Program-made: the position numbers and the translations under genes
The notes under the pieces: model-generated
The model's input: only the letters and a program-made list of their open reading frames with translations
The model's database searches: none
Told to the model about the DNA's origin: nothing
In this document: one piece after another, positions 1 to 10,601 of the stretch
Layout: every line of letters begins with the position of its first letter
Numbering within the stretch: position 1 is the first letter of the stretch
Assembly (NCBI GenBank): GCA_024516155.1
Contig: JAJJXM010000084.1
Span: 62,001-126,000 of the forward strand
Origin: Pyronema omphalodes
Taxonomy: Eukaryota; Ascomycota; Pezizomycetes; Pezizales; Pyronemataceae
Direction of reading: 5' to 3'
Length of the DNA: 64,000 nucleotides

Positions 1-2015
1 ACCAAGGCAGCAACTATATGTCCTGGCAGTAAGTATTTCATCCGTCCCTTCCCGTACAACTGAAATTAGTGCTAATGAATAAATATCAGGAAACATGTCT
101 TTCGCGATATTCGTCCATACGTTTGTACGTTCCGAAACTGTTCCCAGGCATCACGTCTTTATTCGAGTCGCCACGAATGGTTTCATCATGAGCGCGAGTT
201 CCATCGCCGTGAGTGGCCATGCGAACATTGTGATGAGGTGTCGTCTTCCAGTCAAGCCTTCAATGACCATATCACGAAAAGACATCGGCATCTTCGCATA
301 GAGTCGATAGCTATGCTGGTAGACCGTAGCGAACGAGTGGTAGAATCGAGTCAACCGTGCCCACTTTGTCCAGAAACCCTCACGCCGAAACGCTTGCAAC
401 GTCATTTGGGAAAACATATGCAGCAGATCGCATTGTTTGTCCTACCAGGGGCACTTCAGGAGGAGGAGGAGGATGAGGAGAAGGAGGAGCAGGAGGAGGA
501 GGAGGATGAGGAGGAGGAGGAGGAGGAGGAGGAGGGACAGGAGGAGGAGGGACAGGAGGAGGATGCCGAAGAGCAAGACGACGATAGTGGCCCTGAGCCC
601 TCATTCCACGGTAGCGACTACCCTGGCCTTCGACCGCGAAAGATTTCGGTGGAGAATCACCCGACATGCTTAAAGGTCAAAGAGACGACGCCATTGAATC
701 CGAAAGCGCCAAGGCGTTATTGAGCCAGAAGGAATTTTTCGAAGCTGTAGAAAGTGGGGATATTTCGAAAGTCAAAGAGGCACTGAAGCAAAGGCATATT
801 GACGTCAATGCCGTTGATGATGACTCCCCACTTAAGCGAACTGCGCTTATGCATGCATTTCGGTGCATGCATACAGACATTGCACATCTGTTACTCGACC
901 ACAAAGGAACCCAGGTCAACCTGCAGGATAAGGACGGATGGACGGCGCTGGTGCATGCATGCAGAAAGGGACTGGATTCAGTTGTGGCTAAGTTGTTATC
1001 ACGGCGTGATATCCAGGTGAACCTGCAGGACGAGGATGGATGGACGGCGCTGATGCATGCATACAGCCATAGAAAGGATTCAGTTGTGGCCGAGCTATTA
1101 GCACGGCATGATATCCAGCTCAACCTACAAACAAAGATGGGACTGAACGCCCTGGAAATGGCATGCGAACTTGGATATTACGAGCTATTCGAACGGGATG
1201 ATATTGAGGTCAATCTACAGAATGAGAAAGGGAGGACTGTGTTGATGTTTGCATGTGAGAATGGAATGAATTCATCTGTGGATAAGCTATTGGCACGGCG
1301 TGATATCCAGGTCAATCTGCAGGATAAGAATGGGATGACGGCTCTGATGTGGGCAGGTTTGAGAGGGAGAGATCCGATTGTGGCTACGCTGTTATCACGG
1401 CGTGATATTCAGGTCAACATGCGGAATAAGCACGGGATGACTGTGCTCATTCTTGCATGTTTGGCGGAACGGGGATCAGTTGTGGCTGAACTGTTGCAAC
1501 GGCCTGATATTGATGTCAACCTGAAGCATGTGCACGGACACACGGCTCTGATGTCTGCATGTATGAACAATCGCAATGGAGGAGTTACGGCTCTGCTATT
1601 GAAGCGGCATGATATCCAGGTGAACGTGCAGGATATTCATGGGAATACTGCGCTGAAGCTTGCATGTGATGAGAGATCTTATATAAAGGTGCCTATGCTA
1701 GTAGAACGGCATGATATCGATGTCAACCTGCAGGATGAGAATGGGGATACTGTGCTGATGTCTGCATGTAAGGATAGACTGGATTCAGCTATGGCTAAGC
1801 TACTGGAACGGCATGATATCCAGGTCAATCTGCAGAATAAGGACAGAAAGACTGCGCTGATGTTTGCGTGCCACCATGGTAATGAATCAGTAGTTAGAAA
1901 GCTGTTAGAACGGGATGATATAGATATTCGGTTGAAAGACTTCGATGGGAAAACTGCATACGATCTTTGTTCTTCGGAAATAACTGCAGAGGTACAACAA
2001 CGGCTAAGGTTATGA
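1..2015 (+). CDS. C2H2 zinc-finger / ankyrin-repeat protein (5' partial)
   Basis: The gene starts left of the window. An exon at 1-28 joins through a GTAAGT...CAG intron (29-89, branch GCTAATG) to an exon that opens at 90. This exon carries the fungal RPYVC-type cysteine/histidine region, a C2H2 finger (CEHC...H...H, about 220-280) and a CPLC...HLGKHMQQIALF segment typical of fungal NLR-like and ankyrin proteins. A glutamate-rich stretch coded by GAG repeats follows (459-570). From 666 to 2015 there are about a dozen ankyrin repeats of roughly 34 residues with the theme RHDIQVNLQD..G.TALM.AC, near-identical at DNA level. The finger part and the ankyrin part are in different frames. A 65-bp GT-AG intron at 611-675 would join them in phase, but its donor (GTAGCG) and branch site are weak, so a frameshift is the alternative. 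Ankyrin arrays usually mediate protein binding; the target is unknown. Confidence 0.8.
611..675 (+). other. Candidate intron joining finger and ankyrin parts
   Basis: GT at 611 and AG at 674-675 join a phase-1 exon end to a matching exon start, giving one open frame from 90 to 2015. Donor and branch signals are poor. A length change in the upstream GAG tract (459-570) is the competing explanation for the frame change. Confidence 0.45.
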
Positions 2016-4078
2016 GAATTGGGCAAGGACAGGGGCGGAAACTAAATTTTCTTTATGTTTTTCTTTTTCCACTACTGTGGCTTCAGAATGTACTTTAAGA
2101 GCTCAAGTCGTCTTATTTATTTATTTAGATGTCATGCTAGGTATCAGGGCACATGTATTCTATATTACCTGTTTATTAGAGTCTATGGCAATTCAGGTAG
2201 CATAAGCGGCATTGTTATAACACTAGTCCCAAGTAGCATTGTTCAATATTCAGATTCATTTCCATCTCACTATACTTAATGATCTTCATTTATCAGCCAT
2301 CGTTGACCGTAAGAAATTTGTATCAGTCTTCGGCCCCCTCATATTTTTTCAGGTACTCTGGAATTCTACACTTAGGTTCTGTAATATATGTTGTCCTCGT
2401 CCTCGGTTATTCCTCTCTACAAGGCAGGATTTCTTAATCCCCATCCCAAGCTGCACTATTACTCCAACCCTACAACCCGCCATTGGGCGGACACATACTG
2501 ATTATTTCAACTACAACATTCAAGATCGGTGAAAATATACTCAACCCTAAACAAAAAGCGGGGCTAAAAGTTCTCTTACATATCATCGACTGCGTTACTA
2601 TAGGAGGCTAAAAATGTGCATGGATTTTGGGGTCTAATGCTTGGCTTCTATGTTGTTGTGCTCTTCGTCAAGCTTCTGCATGTGGATGCTTACTACTCTG
2701 GAATTTCATCGCGATGGTGAGTATAATTGGGATGGATTTGTTGGCTTGGTTATAATGTAAAGTTGTTGGTCAAAATTGGTGTTCTGGTGGTGGGGGTACT
2801 GCTGACGGGAGTAATGCGGTGAAAGTTATGTAGGTGGCAAGTGTAAGTTGGTTATCGAGTTTGACGTGTTTGAGATTATGTTTGAAGGTTGAATCATGTA
2901 GCAAAAACCATGGTAGCTAAACCGCCGAGTATAGATTCTCTGGCATACATGAAAAGCTTGAGGGATGCGAGTATCGGGCATCGGGCATCGGACGGTGATG
3001 GCGACAGGCGACACGACATGAGGATCCGAAAAACAGCGAAGCAAATAAGTCCAGATAGTTCGATAGGGTATGATCCCTCAGGGGATGTCCCAGGACAGTG
3101 GGAATCTTGCGAGAAAAATCATAAATAATATGATTTTTTGATCCATTACAAGGGTTGCATCCATTATTTAAAAGCGTGATGGGAGGAAAGCTGGGCAGGC
3201 AAGTTAAATGAAAGTTATATTGGCGATCCATTTTGTTTGCAAACCACAGAGCGTTAGAAATTACCAAAAAAGGACAGCACTAGTGATAAAGTGCAATTCG
3301 CAACCCTAGCGCGGGTGGATATTACATACGCTCACTACAGGTCACTTAGTCATAAATTCGGTCACTCGTTTACTAAAAACTGTCACTCGGTCACGAAACC
3401 TGTCACTCGGCTCTTACTAAGCGAATTTTATTTCTTCCGAGTGCCAGGACTAGATAAACGCTAACCGAGCTAAATGACGATCAATCGCATTGTAACACCA
3501 GGACTGCTAAAGCTCTGCATGCCCCGGGACTCGCATCTCTTAACCATGAGGGGTCGACATTAGTTTGCAGCGCTTACAACGGGTTGTTGGTACGATGAGA
3601 GAGAAAGATCGCTCGACTTGATAAAAGGCGTTTTTGATTGATGGACTGAACTTCAACATTATCTTGGCAAATATTTTGAAGTCTCATGCGTCGTTTTAAG
3701 TTTCCGTTAAGGGTGTAAAAGAAATGTCGCAAAGGTTTTGCTACATAGAATTGTCTAGATCGGAGCATCGCACACATGAAGGACTTGAATACCAGGACTT
3801 TACGTTGTTTATACTTATGCAAAACTTGAAAATTTATCTTTGCCAGATACATCCAGTGTAACTAAAGCGACAACAAAAAGCAAATATGTACAATATCCAA
3901 ACGATCGGTCCAGTTACACTGTTCCAGAGCTTCCAACCATATTCCACCTTCATTGTTGCGGTCATTTGTATTGATGTAGCTCATTGTACTAGAAGACGGT
4001 GCCGTGATCTAATGTTTCGGAAGTCTATGCCAGTCCAATTTAGTAAGAATTCATCTCGATATTGGTATTAAGAACCAC
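2016..4078. other. AT-rich intergenic region, no gene seen
   Basis: No reading frame with convincing composition or splice partners was found. At about 3343-3411 the motif GTCACTCGG or near variants recurs four to five times at irregular spacing, a small degenerate direct repeat. Confidence 0.5.
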
Positions 4079-4967
4079 TTACCCATGCACATATTCTCCA
4101 GCAGGTTTTTTCCCGAGAACTTTCATCGTCTTTTCTATCATTTCAGCCAATTCGTCAAGATTCAATGATAGCACATTGCTTCCATTAGGACAGGAGCCCG
4201 AGCTACTTTGAAAGTGTGGGATGACATCTGCTTCGTTGAACGTGATGCAACCCAATTTCTCGGTCTTTGGGAAGAGAACCTAGATATGGCCGTTAGTTTG
4301 AAAAGAGGATGGGTATAGAAAAACTCACTTTCTTGTCCTTTCCGAGGGAAAATTGACCTTTCCCGGTATCGTGTCGAAAGTGTTCCACCTCGCATCGAAT
4401 ATTGTCCCCATCCTCATAGAAAACAATGAGAATCAGATGTTTAAAATGTTCCCAAGCAAGAGGGTCCTTGTCGCAGTTATCGATATATCCTTTTTTGCAT
4501 AGATCGTAAACTCCAGACGTAAGGGATTCCACAACGATAGGCGGAATTGCAGAACCTTCGTAATCGGCGGGTCTTATTGAGGCATCCATTGAAGCAATAT
4601 GAGGCCGCTGCAACCGACCCATGGTGTCATTGAGCTGTTTGGTGATTTTTTGACGTGCTTCTCCATATGTTAGCTAGCCGTAATTATCTATATAACCAAT
4701 GGTTTTGTTGTTCCTACCGAGTTTGCTCTGGTAGAACAACTGAATTGCAGATTGATTGCCGCTAGCTCGAGAATTTTGGACCTGTTTTTCAACCCAGTTG
4801 TGATGGAGTTTCTCCATCTTGGGGTTCTCGAAGAGTTGCGTCATTTGGATTGGAGATTGGGAATTGGTTTTGTTGTTAGAGGAAAGGTTGTAACTCGTAT
4901 TTGGGCAAATGCCGGCTGTATATTCGAAGGCTGCGAAGAAATGATGTTGTTGTTGTTGTTTTAACAA
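4079..4967 (-). CDS. Protein of unknown function, three exons
   Basis: Assembled from splice signals: exons 4967-4718, 4660-4329 and 4279-4079, giving 260 residues. Intron 1 (4717-4661, 57 bp) has donor GTAGGA, branch GCTAAC and acceptor GGAG. Intron 2 (4328-4280, 49 bp) has donor GTGAGT, branch CTAAC and acceptor CTAG. Both keep phase, and the joined exons read as ordinary protein, better than any frame taken unspliced. The N-terminus has a short Gln/His run (QQQQHH) and a polar Asn/Gln-rich region; the rest is mixed alpha/beta with a charged C-terminus. The last codons overlap a further GTAAGT donor at 4082 with a TACTAA branch below it, so the final residues may differ by a few. I do not recognise the family. 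Confidence 0.65.
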
Positions 4968-6140
4968 GTCGAGGCGAAAGGCAGTCCTTATAAGCTGATT
5001 TGTTTTCTACATATGGACGTCCTAAGTCTCTACCCGCAATTAGGTTGTCTCGACTGAAACGACTATCCCTCGATATCTTGTGATAGATCTACAAAAACTA
5101 TGAGTGTTATACATAGCCGCCACTCTGTTGGTGATGAAAACCCCCCACATATGGGTGATCCCTGATGTCTATTCCGATAATCCTCGTTCATTCAAACTCG
5201 GATTATATTGAGTAAATCACCCTATGATGGACTTGATAACAGGTCTACCAGCCGCGTGTTATTCATTCCGGTAGCTTTAGCGCGTTGTTAATCTAGTATG
5301 TACCACTAAGTCGCGCGCGGTTTTTTGGTACTGTTGATCCGGGACGGAATGTGAAAAATCCATCGGTCAGTCATGAATCCACTCCGGCGATTTGATTATC
5401 AAGACCAAACGCGCGGTTGCGGAAGTAAAAGTCGATATCAAAGTTTCCAGGCTCCAGCCGGCCTATCCGGGCGCTTCTTATGTAGATCGTCGGGGGTTCG
5501 TTAGTTTCGGCATCCCGGATATGATGAAATTTGGTACAAGGGTAAGTCCGGCAATCACTGCGCCCGACATTTGTCCCATCATGCAACTGCAAATGCCAAG
5601 ACTGCTGCCTTCAATGAGGCATCAAATATCTTTTGATGATTATGGTTAAAATTGACTATCACTGGGCTGTTGAACCCTCCCTCTTCCTCCCGATGGTGCG
5701 CCGTACATAAGGCACCCTTCGAGTATGCGCTGAAGTCTTTCACGTAAATGTCATGCCTAGCCTCCTAATAAGTATATACCAACCACACAGAGTAAAGATC
5801 AAAATAGCTACTCTAGTTTACCGAGGAGTGGCCCTTATCTATAATTAGAAATGTCAACCAATGACCTTATGCACAGCTAACAAGTCCGTAGTTACATACC
5901 AACGGAAAGCACGAGGTGAATATTGATGTCCAGGGCACCAACGATGAATTAGAGCAGAACCATGCACTGTTACAATTGTTAAATCAGGGTACGGGGTGTA
6001 CGTGGGTTGCCAGATCGCGGTTATTTGATTCCTATCCCAGCCACTGTCTTTGTTCGTCGTAGACATAGCCGCTATAATATCATCCTTTATATCTAGCACA
6101 TTATTAATGGGTTCAAGTCGGTTTCATAATCGCTCTTATA
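4968..6140. other. Intergenic region with unjoined open stretches
   Basis: Minus-strand open stretches at 5371-5592 and 5854-6099 have plausible composition (for example GRLEPGNFDIDFYFRN). I could not join them with convincing splice sites. They may be exons of an unresolved gene or a gene relic. Confidence 0.3.
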
Positions 6141-6512
6141 TCACGGCGGTAACCAAAGTTGCCTTTTATCAGTCAACCCAGAGATGTATATTATAACAGT
6201 GTTCAAGCCACGGTGAACCCGACATACCTGCATCACATCATTCATGCTATTATCAGTACAAGTTATCCTTTCAACTGCACTGCTGAATCCTGCGACGTAT
6301 TCTAAAAAACACCTTAGCGGTAGCCTTGCCAAGGGATTCTCGAACGGCATTTCTTATATATTCCGCTATCGTGAATCCCCTGCAGCCTTCGCCCTTCATC
6401 AGACGGAATAAATTTGCAGCAGTAAAGATTCCCTCCAAAAGGTTGATGTGGGTGAGTTCTAAAATACAACATTTTTAAGTCTTTAAACTGCGAAAAAAGC
6501 GCAATTACCCAT
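6141..6512 (-). CDS. Candidate small three-exon gene, unknown function
   Basis: A possible 78-residue product from exons 6512-6509, 6458-6313 and 6227-6141. The middle exon reads as protein-like sequence (GFTIAEYIRNAVRESLGKA) without a start codon of its own. Intron 1 (50 bp) has donor GTAATT and acceptor TTTTAG. Intron 2 (85 bp) has a weak GTGTTT donor and a TACTGATAA branch. The four-base first exon makes the model fragile. It could instead be an internal part of a larger or decayed gene. Other protein-like but unjoined minus-strand stretches lie at 5371-5592 and 5854-6099. Confidence 0.25.
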
Positions 6513-7290
6513 GATTCCGATATATCATGCGGTTTGTTTTTTGGAGGACACTATGATAACAGAATGATTTTAGTGCTAGCGGTAAAAAGGCTATTGCCAT
6601 ACCGACAGCCTCTATTATTACAATCCCTAGTGGTGTATACATCTAGAAGATATTTTATATGTACGTTAAGTTATCTCCCAGTTCTGAATATCTCTCTATT
6701 AAAATATAACTGTTGGCACAGTGCGAAAGAAGATGATTGTACAACAAAAACTTATCGAGCTTTCCGGTGACTTGATACAAGGGGTAACTGATAATATTCA
6801 AAGGCTTACTTAGCTATCCTACCAACCTCCTAAGATGAAGCCATATAGCAAGCCAAATATCGAAACTATAGATATCCAGACTTCTATACGAATTAAATAA
6901 CGAGAAGGATATATAGGAGTGTAAATTGACAGGGGAGCCCGGAATTATGAATAAGATCCCGATGACGACCGTAATATGCTAAAGATTTCTAATGGGGAAT
7001 CTATCATCACCAATAATAATACTGCATAATCATCCCCTCACACTATTTTATGAGAACATATCATGCCGTATTGTATCCATGTTTCCAACCCAGACATGTT
7101 ACAGGCGTCTTGTGTTTCAGCTGACCAAGCCACGCGAGTCATTTTTCATGCCGATACCTGATACCATATGCATTACCCATGCTCCAGCTCTGTAATACCC
7201 CTCTTCTTAAACTTCAGAAATTTTAATTCCCTGACGGAATGCATATGTTAGCCACCGCTTCATCACATGGGGCTAAAGATATTGTGATAT

Positions 7291-7306
7291 TCTCGGGTAT
7301 GTATAT
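7291..7306. repeat. Left target-site duplication of LINE
   Basis: The 16-mer TCTCGGGTATGTATAT occurs here and again at 9286-9301, exactly bracketing the retroelement. A 16-base perfect match at this spacing is very unlikely by chance. Confidence 0.8.
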
Positions 7307-7599
7307 TTTGATTTGATTTGATTTGATTTTCTTGAACGTTCCCAACCTTAAGGTTATGACGTATGCTACAGTCTATTTACATTTCGAGGCTCCAGCTGTT
7401 ACCTTGGAGTCTCGCTGGGATCCGCCCCAGAGCGTACTTCATTTCTTGGGCCTGTTGCCACCTCTCTTCCTTCTGCTGGTTTTCATGCTCGTCGTTACAT
7501 TTTGGAGCCCTGTTTGCTCTTTTCCCTCCCGGCACTCTCACTCTACCCTCTCACTTCGTTGTTCGTACCCTATCTTTGCTCTCTTCTGCTCTCCTCTGC

Positions 7600-7800
7600 C
7601 TTCCTATGCTCTCCTTAACTCTCCTCTTCTCTCCTCGCCTCTCCTCTTCTCTCCTCGCCTCTCCTCTTCTCTCCTCGCCTCTCCTCGCCTCTTCTCTTCT
7701 CTCCTCTTCTCTCCTCGCCTCTCCTCTACTCTCCTCGCCTCTCTACTTCAATCCTCTCTACTCCTCTCCTCTCTTCTCCTCTCTTCTCTGCTCTATTACA
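7600..7800. repeat. CT-rich imperfect satellite (CTCTCCTCGC-type units)
   Basis: Repeated CTCTCCTCTT and CTCTCCTCGC units. This is a polypyrimidine tract inside the LINE-bounded interval and is not coding. Confidence 0.85.
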
Positions 7801-7912
7801 CTGGTCCTCTTCTTCCTCTCACTTCTTCTCTTTTGCCTTTCTCGCGCACTACCATTTCTTGCTCTTGCTGTTCTTCGGCTCTCTATGTACATAATTATGT
7901 ATCTGTCTTCAG

Positions 7913-7914
<2 letters not shown>

Positions 7915-7950
<36 letters not shown>
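7915..7950 (-). repeat. Poly(T) tract (LINE poly(A) on minus strand)
   Basis: 36 consecutive T lie about 15 bp beyond the stop codon of the LINE frame, where a LINE tail is expected. Confidence 0.9.
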
Positions 7951-7953
<3 letters not shown>

Positions 7954-7965
7954 GCATTATTCGTC

Positions 7966-9285
7966 TTATTCGCTCCGAACCGCTTCGTGCTCGTTCTCAG
8001 ATTCGATCAGTGTTCCCCAGCCTATTCTCCTTCCTTCCGGGTCATCTTCCAGAGCGGGAGCATTACTTACCTGTGCCTGTTTCCACTCTGCGGTGGCAAT
8101 CTTGGTAGTAGAGATCATAGTGGTAAGGGCCTTGGTTCCATCGGGAGAGTGGAGTATCACTTGGAGTGGTGCAGGGTGGTTCCGGTGAAGTTTCAGTTCG
8201 CGGCGGAGTTTATTCCTCTGTATTTGGTATTTTGGGCAGCCTAGGATGAGGTGTTTGGGTGTTTGTGGGGGTTGCATTGGACAGGTGCATCTGGGTGAAG
8301 GATATTTTTCGGAGTTCGTCTTTGATAGGTAATCCAAAAAATATCCATGACCGGTTCTCAGGCCTAGGATGGCTGATGAGATTTTGCGGGTGGTATTTGT
8401 GTATGCAATGTCTAGCTGTCTTGAATGAGGTGATTTGTATGTTTTTGGCTGTTTTTGTTGTTCGTACCATTCCTTCCACTCCTTCAGTTTCTGGCCTCGG
8501 GTTTGTCTTTTGAGCCAGGAGATGGATACCACAGGTGTGCGGTCCGGTTTCTGAGAGGTTGCAGCTTTGGCGAGGTCATCTGCTATCTCATTTCCTCGGA
8601 TTTGTGTGTGTCCCGGTACCCATGAGATTGTTATTTCAGTGTTGAATTTCATCAGGGTTTTCGTAATTTCATGGATGTTTCGGGCAATATATTGGCCGGG
8701 TCCCCTCTGGAGGTGTCTTATCCTACGGATCGCTGACTGGTTGTCACTAAAGATGTAGATATGACGACTGGATGCCTTGTGTCGCTTGATAAATGATGCA
8801 GCCTTCTTGAGGCCTTCAAGTATCGCTCGAAGTTCTGCATCATAGACCTCACTTGTTTCTCCCATCGGTATCGTGGTTTTGATTATTTGCGGGAGTCCAT
8901 GAGGAATGTAGACTCCAGCCCCTGTTTGATCTTCCTTCGATGAGCCGTCTGTGTATATGATGATATTATTGTCTTCCCCTTGTAGTTCTTGCAGTCTATT
9001 TAGGTGAATTCTGGCAGCGTCTTCTTTCGGGCTTTCTTCAATTTCGGTATGGATGCCGTTCTTGTCCCAAGGTGTCATGGTTGGTTGAGCTGTGTCCTCC
9101 ACTGTGTCTGTGGGAGATAGCCATGCTCCCAGGTATTGGAGTAAGCCAGACAGCCGCGAGGGTGCTCCAAGTCCACTCTGCCATTGACAGTCATATTCCC
9201 GGTTAGATTGTAGTGAGTTTCCGAAGTGATTTGGGATTGGGAAGGAGGATGGACACCTGGAAGCCACAGGATGTGTTGGTGGGAG
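7966..9285 (-). CDS. LINE pol fragment: RNase H domain and C-terminal zinc motif
   Basis: Continuous frame ending at a TAA (7966-7968). It has the RNase H1 core in order: YTDGSS (first Asp), SEVYDAELRAI (Glu), IFSDNQSA (Asp) and HTQIRGNEIADDLAK (His and last Asp), so the catalytic residues are intact. After it comes CTCPMQPPQTPKHLILGCP, the Cys/His motif common at the end of fungal Tad1-like LINE proteins. The frame stays open past 9285 to 9372, but those residues are host flank read by chance. RNase H would remove the RNA strand during reverse transcription; without the upstream domains it cannot act alone in transposition. Confidence 0.85.
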   Translation of the reverse strand, partial: LPPTHPVASRCPSSFPIPNHFGNSLQSNREYDCQWQSGLGAPSRLSGLLQYLGAWLSPTDTVEDTAQPTMTPWDKNGIHTEIEESPKEDAARIHLNRLQELQGEDNNIIIYTDGSSKEDQTGAGVYIPHGLPQIIKTTIPMGETSEVYDAELRAILEGLKKAASFIKRHKASSRHIYIFSDNQSAIRRIRHLQRGPGQYIARNIHEITKTLMKFNTEITISWVPGHTQIRGNEIADDLAKAATSQKPDRTPVVSISWLKRQTRGQKLKEWKEWYEQQKQPKTYKSPHSRQLDIAYTNTTRKISSAILGLRTGHGYFLDYLSKTNSEKYPSPRCTCPMQPPQTPKHLILGCPKYQIQRNKLRRELKLHRNHPAPLQVILHSPDGTKALTTMISTTKIATAEWKQAQVSNAPALEDDPEGRRIGWGTLIESENEHEAVRSE

Positions 9286-9301
9286 TCTCGGGTATGTATA
9301 T
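9286..9301. repeat. Right target-site duplication of LINE
   Basis: Second copy of the 16-mer found at 7291-7306. Confidence 0.8.
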
Positions 9302-10601
9302 AAAAGGTGTATACAAGTTATAACTGAACCACATGATTCATGAAATAGCAGTGAAGAAATGTCATATATCAACTCCCTTCACAAACGTTCCAAAGCTGCA
9401 ATCAAACACTACTTTCTATGCCATAGCTAGTACCAAGTATAAACGCCATCCACCAGCTCCTCAATCCCCGTGCCCTAGATCTCCCTTCTCAGCATAACCC
9501 ATCCCATCTACACCTACTCTTTATCACCCTCTACTAAAAATCTTCCCAAAAAAAAGCGGCCGGGGGAAGCCACAATAGCTATAAATATCGAGTGATATCT
9601 TATGCCCACATCATTTCCGGCTGTGTTCATGTAGTAGCGATGCAATTCTCTTCATCCCATACTATTCCAGATGACACCGGTGAGGTGAAGAAAGTAAGAA
9701 ATTTAAAGAAAATACAGCGTGATACAACGGAATTAAGCAACCCACCTCTTGCAGGCTCGAGTAAAAGGTCTCTGAATGCAGTATTTACGCTAAAAATCAT
9801 CGGTATATAAACAATTATTTTTTACTTTTTACTTTGATTTCGTCATGATTTAGTTATTCTCCTAGCTCCCTTAATTCTCCTGATCACAGCTCTCTCTCTT
9901 AACAGCCATCTCTTTCCATTCTAAGAATTCCTGTCTCCGCTTTCCGCTCTGCTATTAACCACCGGAAAAAACCACCACCCCATAAAATAAAAAACCAGCA
10001 CCGTACAGCAGTATATAAATCATTAAACACCTCATTTAATCTCATAAAACTTCGCATTCTTCAATCCGCCCCCCTCCCCTCTCCCCCTGCGCCCCACCGC
10101 AACGTCATTAAGTAACAGGTAAAAATTATCATACGTAAACTTCCAAAAATCACAAAAAGCCGCCAGCCTCAAAAAAAAAAGGAAAACATAAATACAACAA
10201 ATCATCATCCTGCATCTTCATCTTCATGATACCGCTAGATTTACACCAGAATCTGCTAACCCCTCCCCCCAACGCCTCCCCCATCAACCCCACCCATCCC
10301 CAAAAATGAAAAACGATATAAAAAAAAGAAAATCAGAAAAAAAAAACTACAAAATTATCATTAAACGTGCTATCACATATACTTCCCAAATCCTCATCTC
10401 TCATCTCTTGCTACTTCCCACATCCACATATCTCATCACTCGTTTTTAACTTCTTAGGGCATCATTCACAAAGCTAGCTGGCTAATCACCAGCTATACCC
10501 CCGTCTCGCCATCCACCTGCGTCCCTCCAATACCTCTCTGCTCTTTCAGCGGTACTCTCGCTTCTTCTATTCCTTCCCTTCTGACTGCTTTTCCTCGGTT
10601 C
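9302..10601. other. Intergenic region, no gene seen
   Basis: AT-rich with C- and A-rich patches. It holds the 3' flank of the convergent-side TRP gene. No supported gene. Confidence 0.5.

Larger units (their letters stand above)
7307..9285 (-). mobile_element. 5'-truncated non-LTR retrotransposon (LINE, Tad1/I-like)
   Basis: A minus-strand insertion of about 2 kb bounded by a 16-bp direct repeat (7291-7306 and 9286-9301). It contains the C-terminal part of the pol protein with RNase H, then a 36-bp poly(T) (poly(A) of the element, 7915-7950), about 600 bp of purine-rich sequence (CT-rich on the plus strand, 7600-7800), and a terminal ATTTG/CAAAT short repeat next to the left duplication. Endonuclease and reverse transcriptase domains are absent, so it is dead on arrival. 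The open RNase H frame suggests a fairly recent insertion with little mutation. The poly(A) is not at the very end, which suggests read-through of the source element (3' transduction) or two joined events. Confidence 0.8.

Noticed and set aside
7323..8244. Two plus-strand frames of 260-290 residues rich in Ser/Leu/Pro
   Set aside because: They translate the CT satellite and poly(T) and run antisense to the LINE protein.
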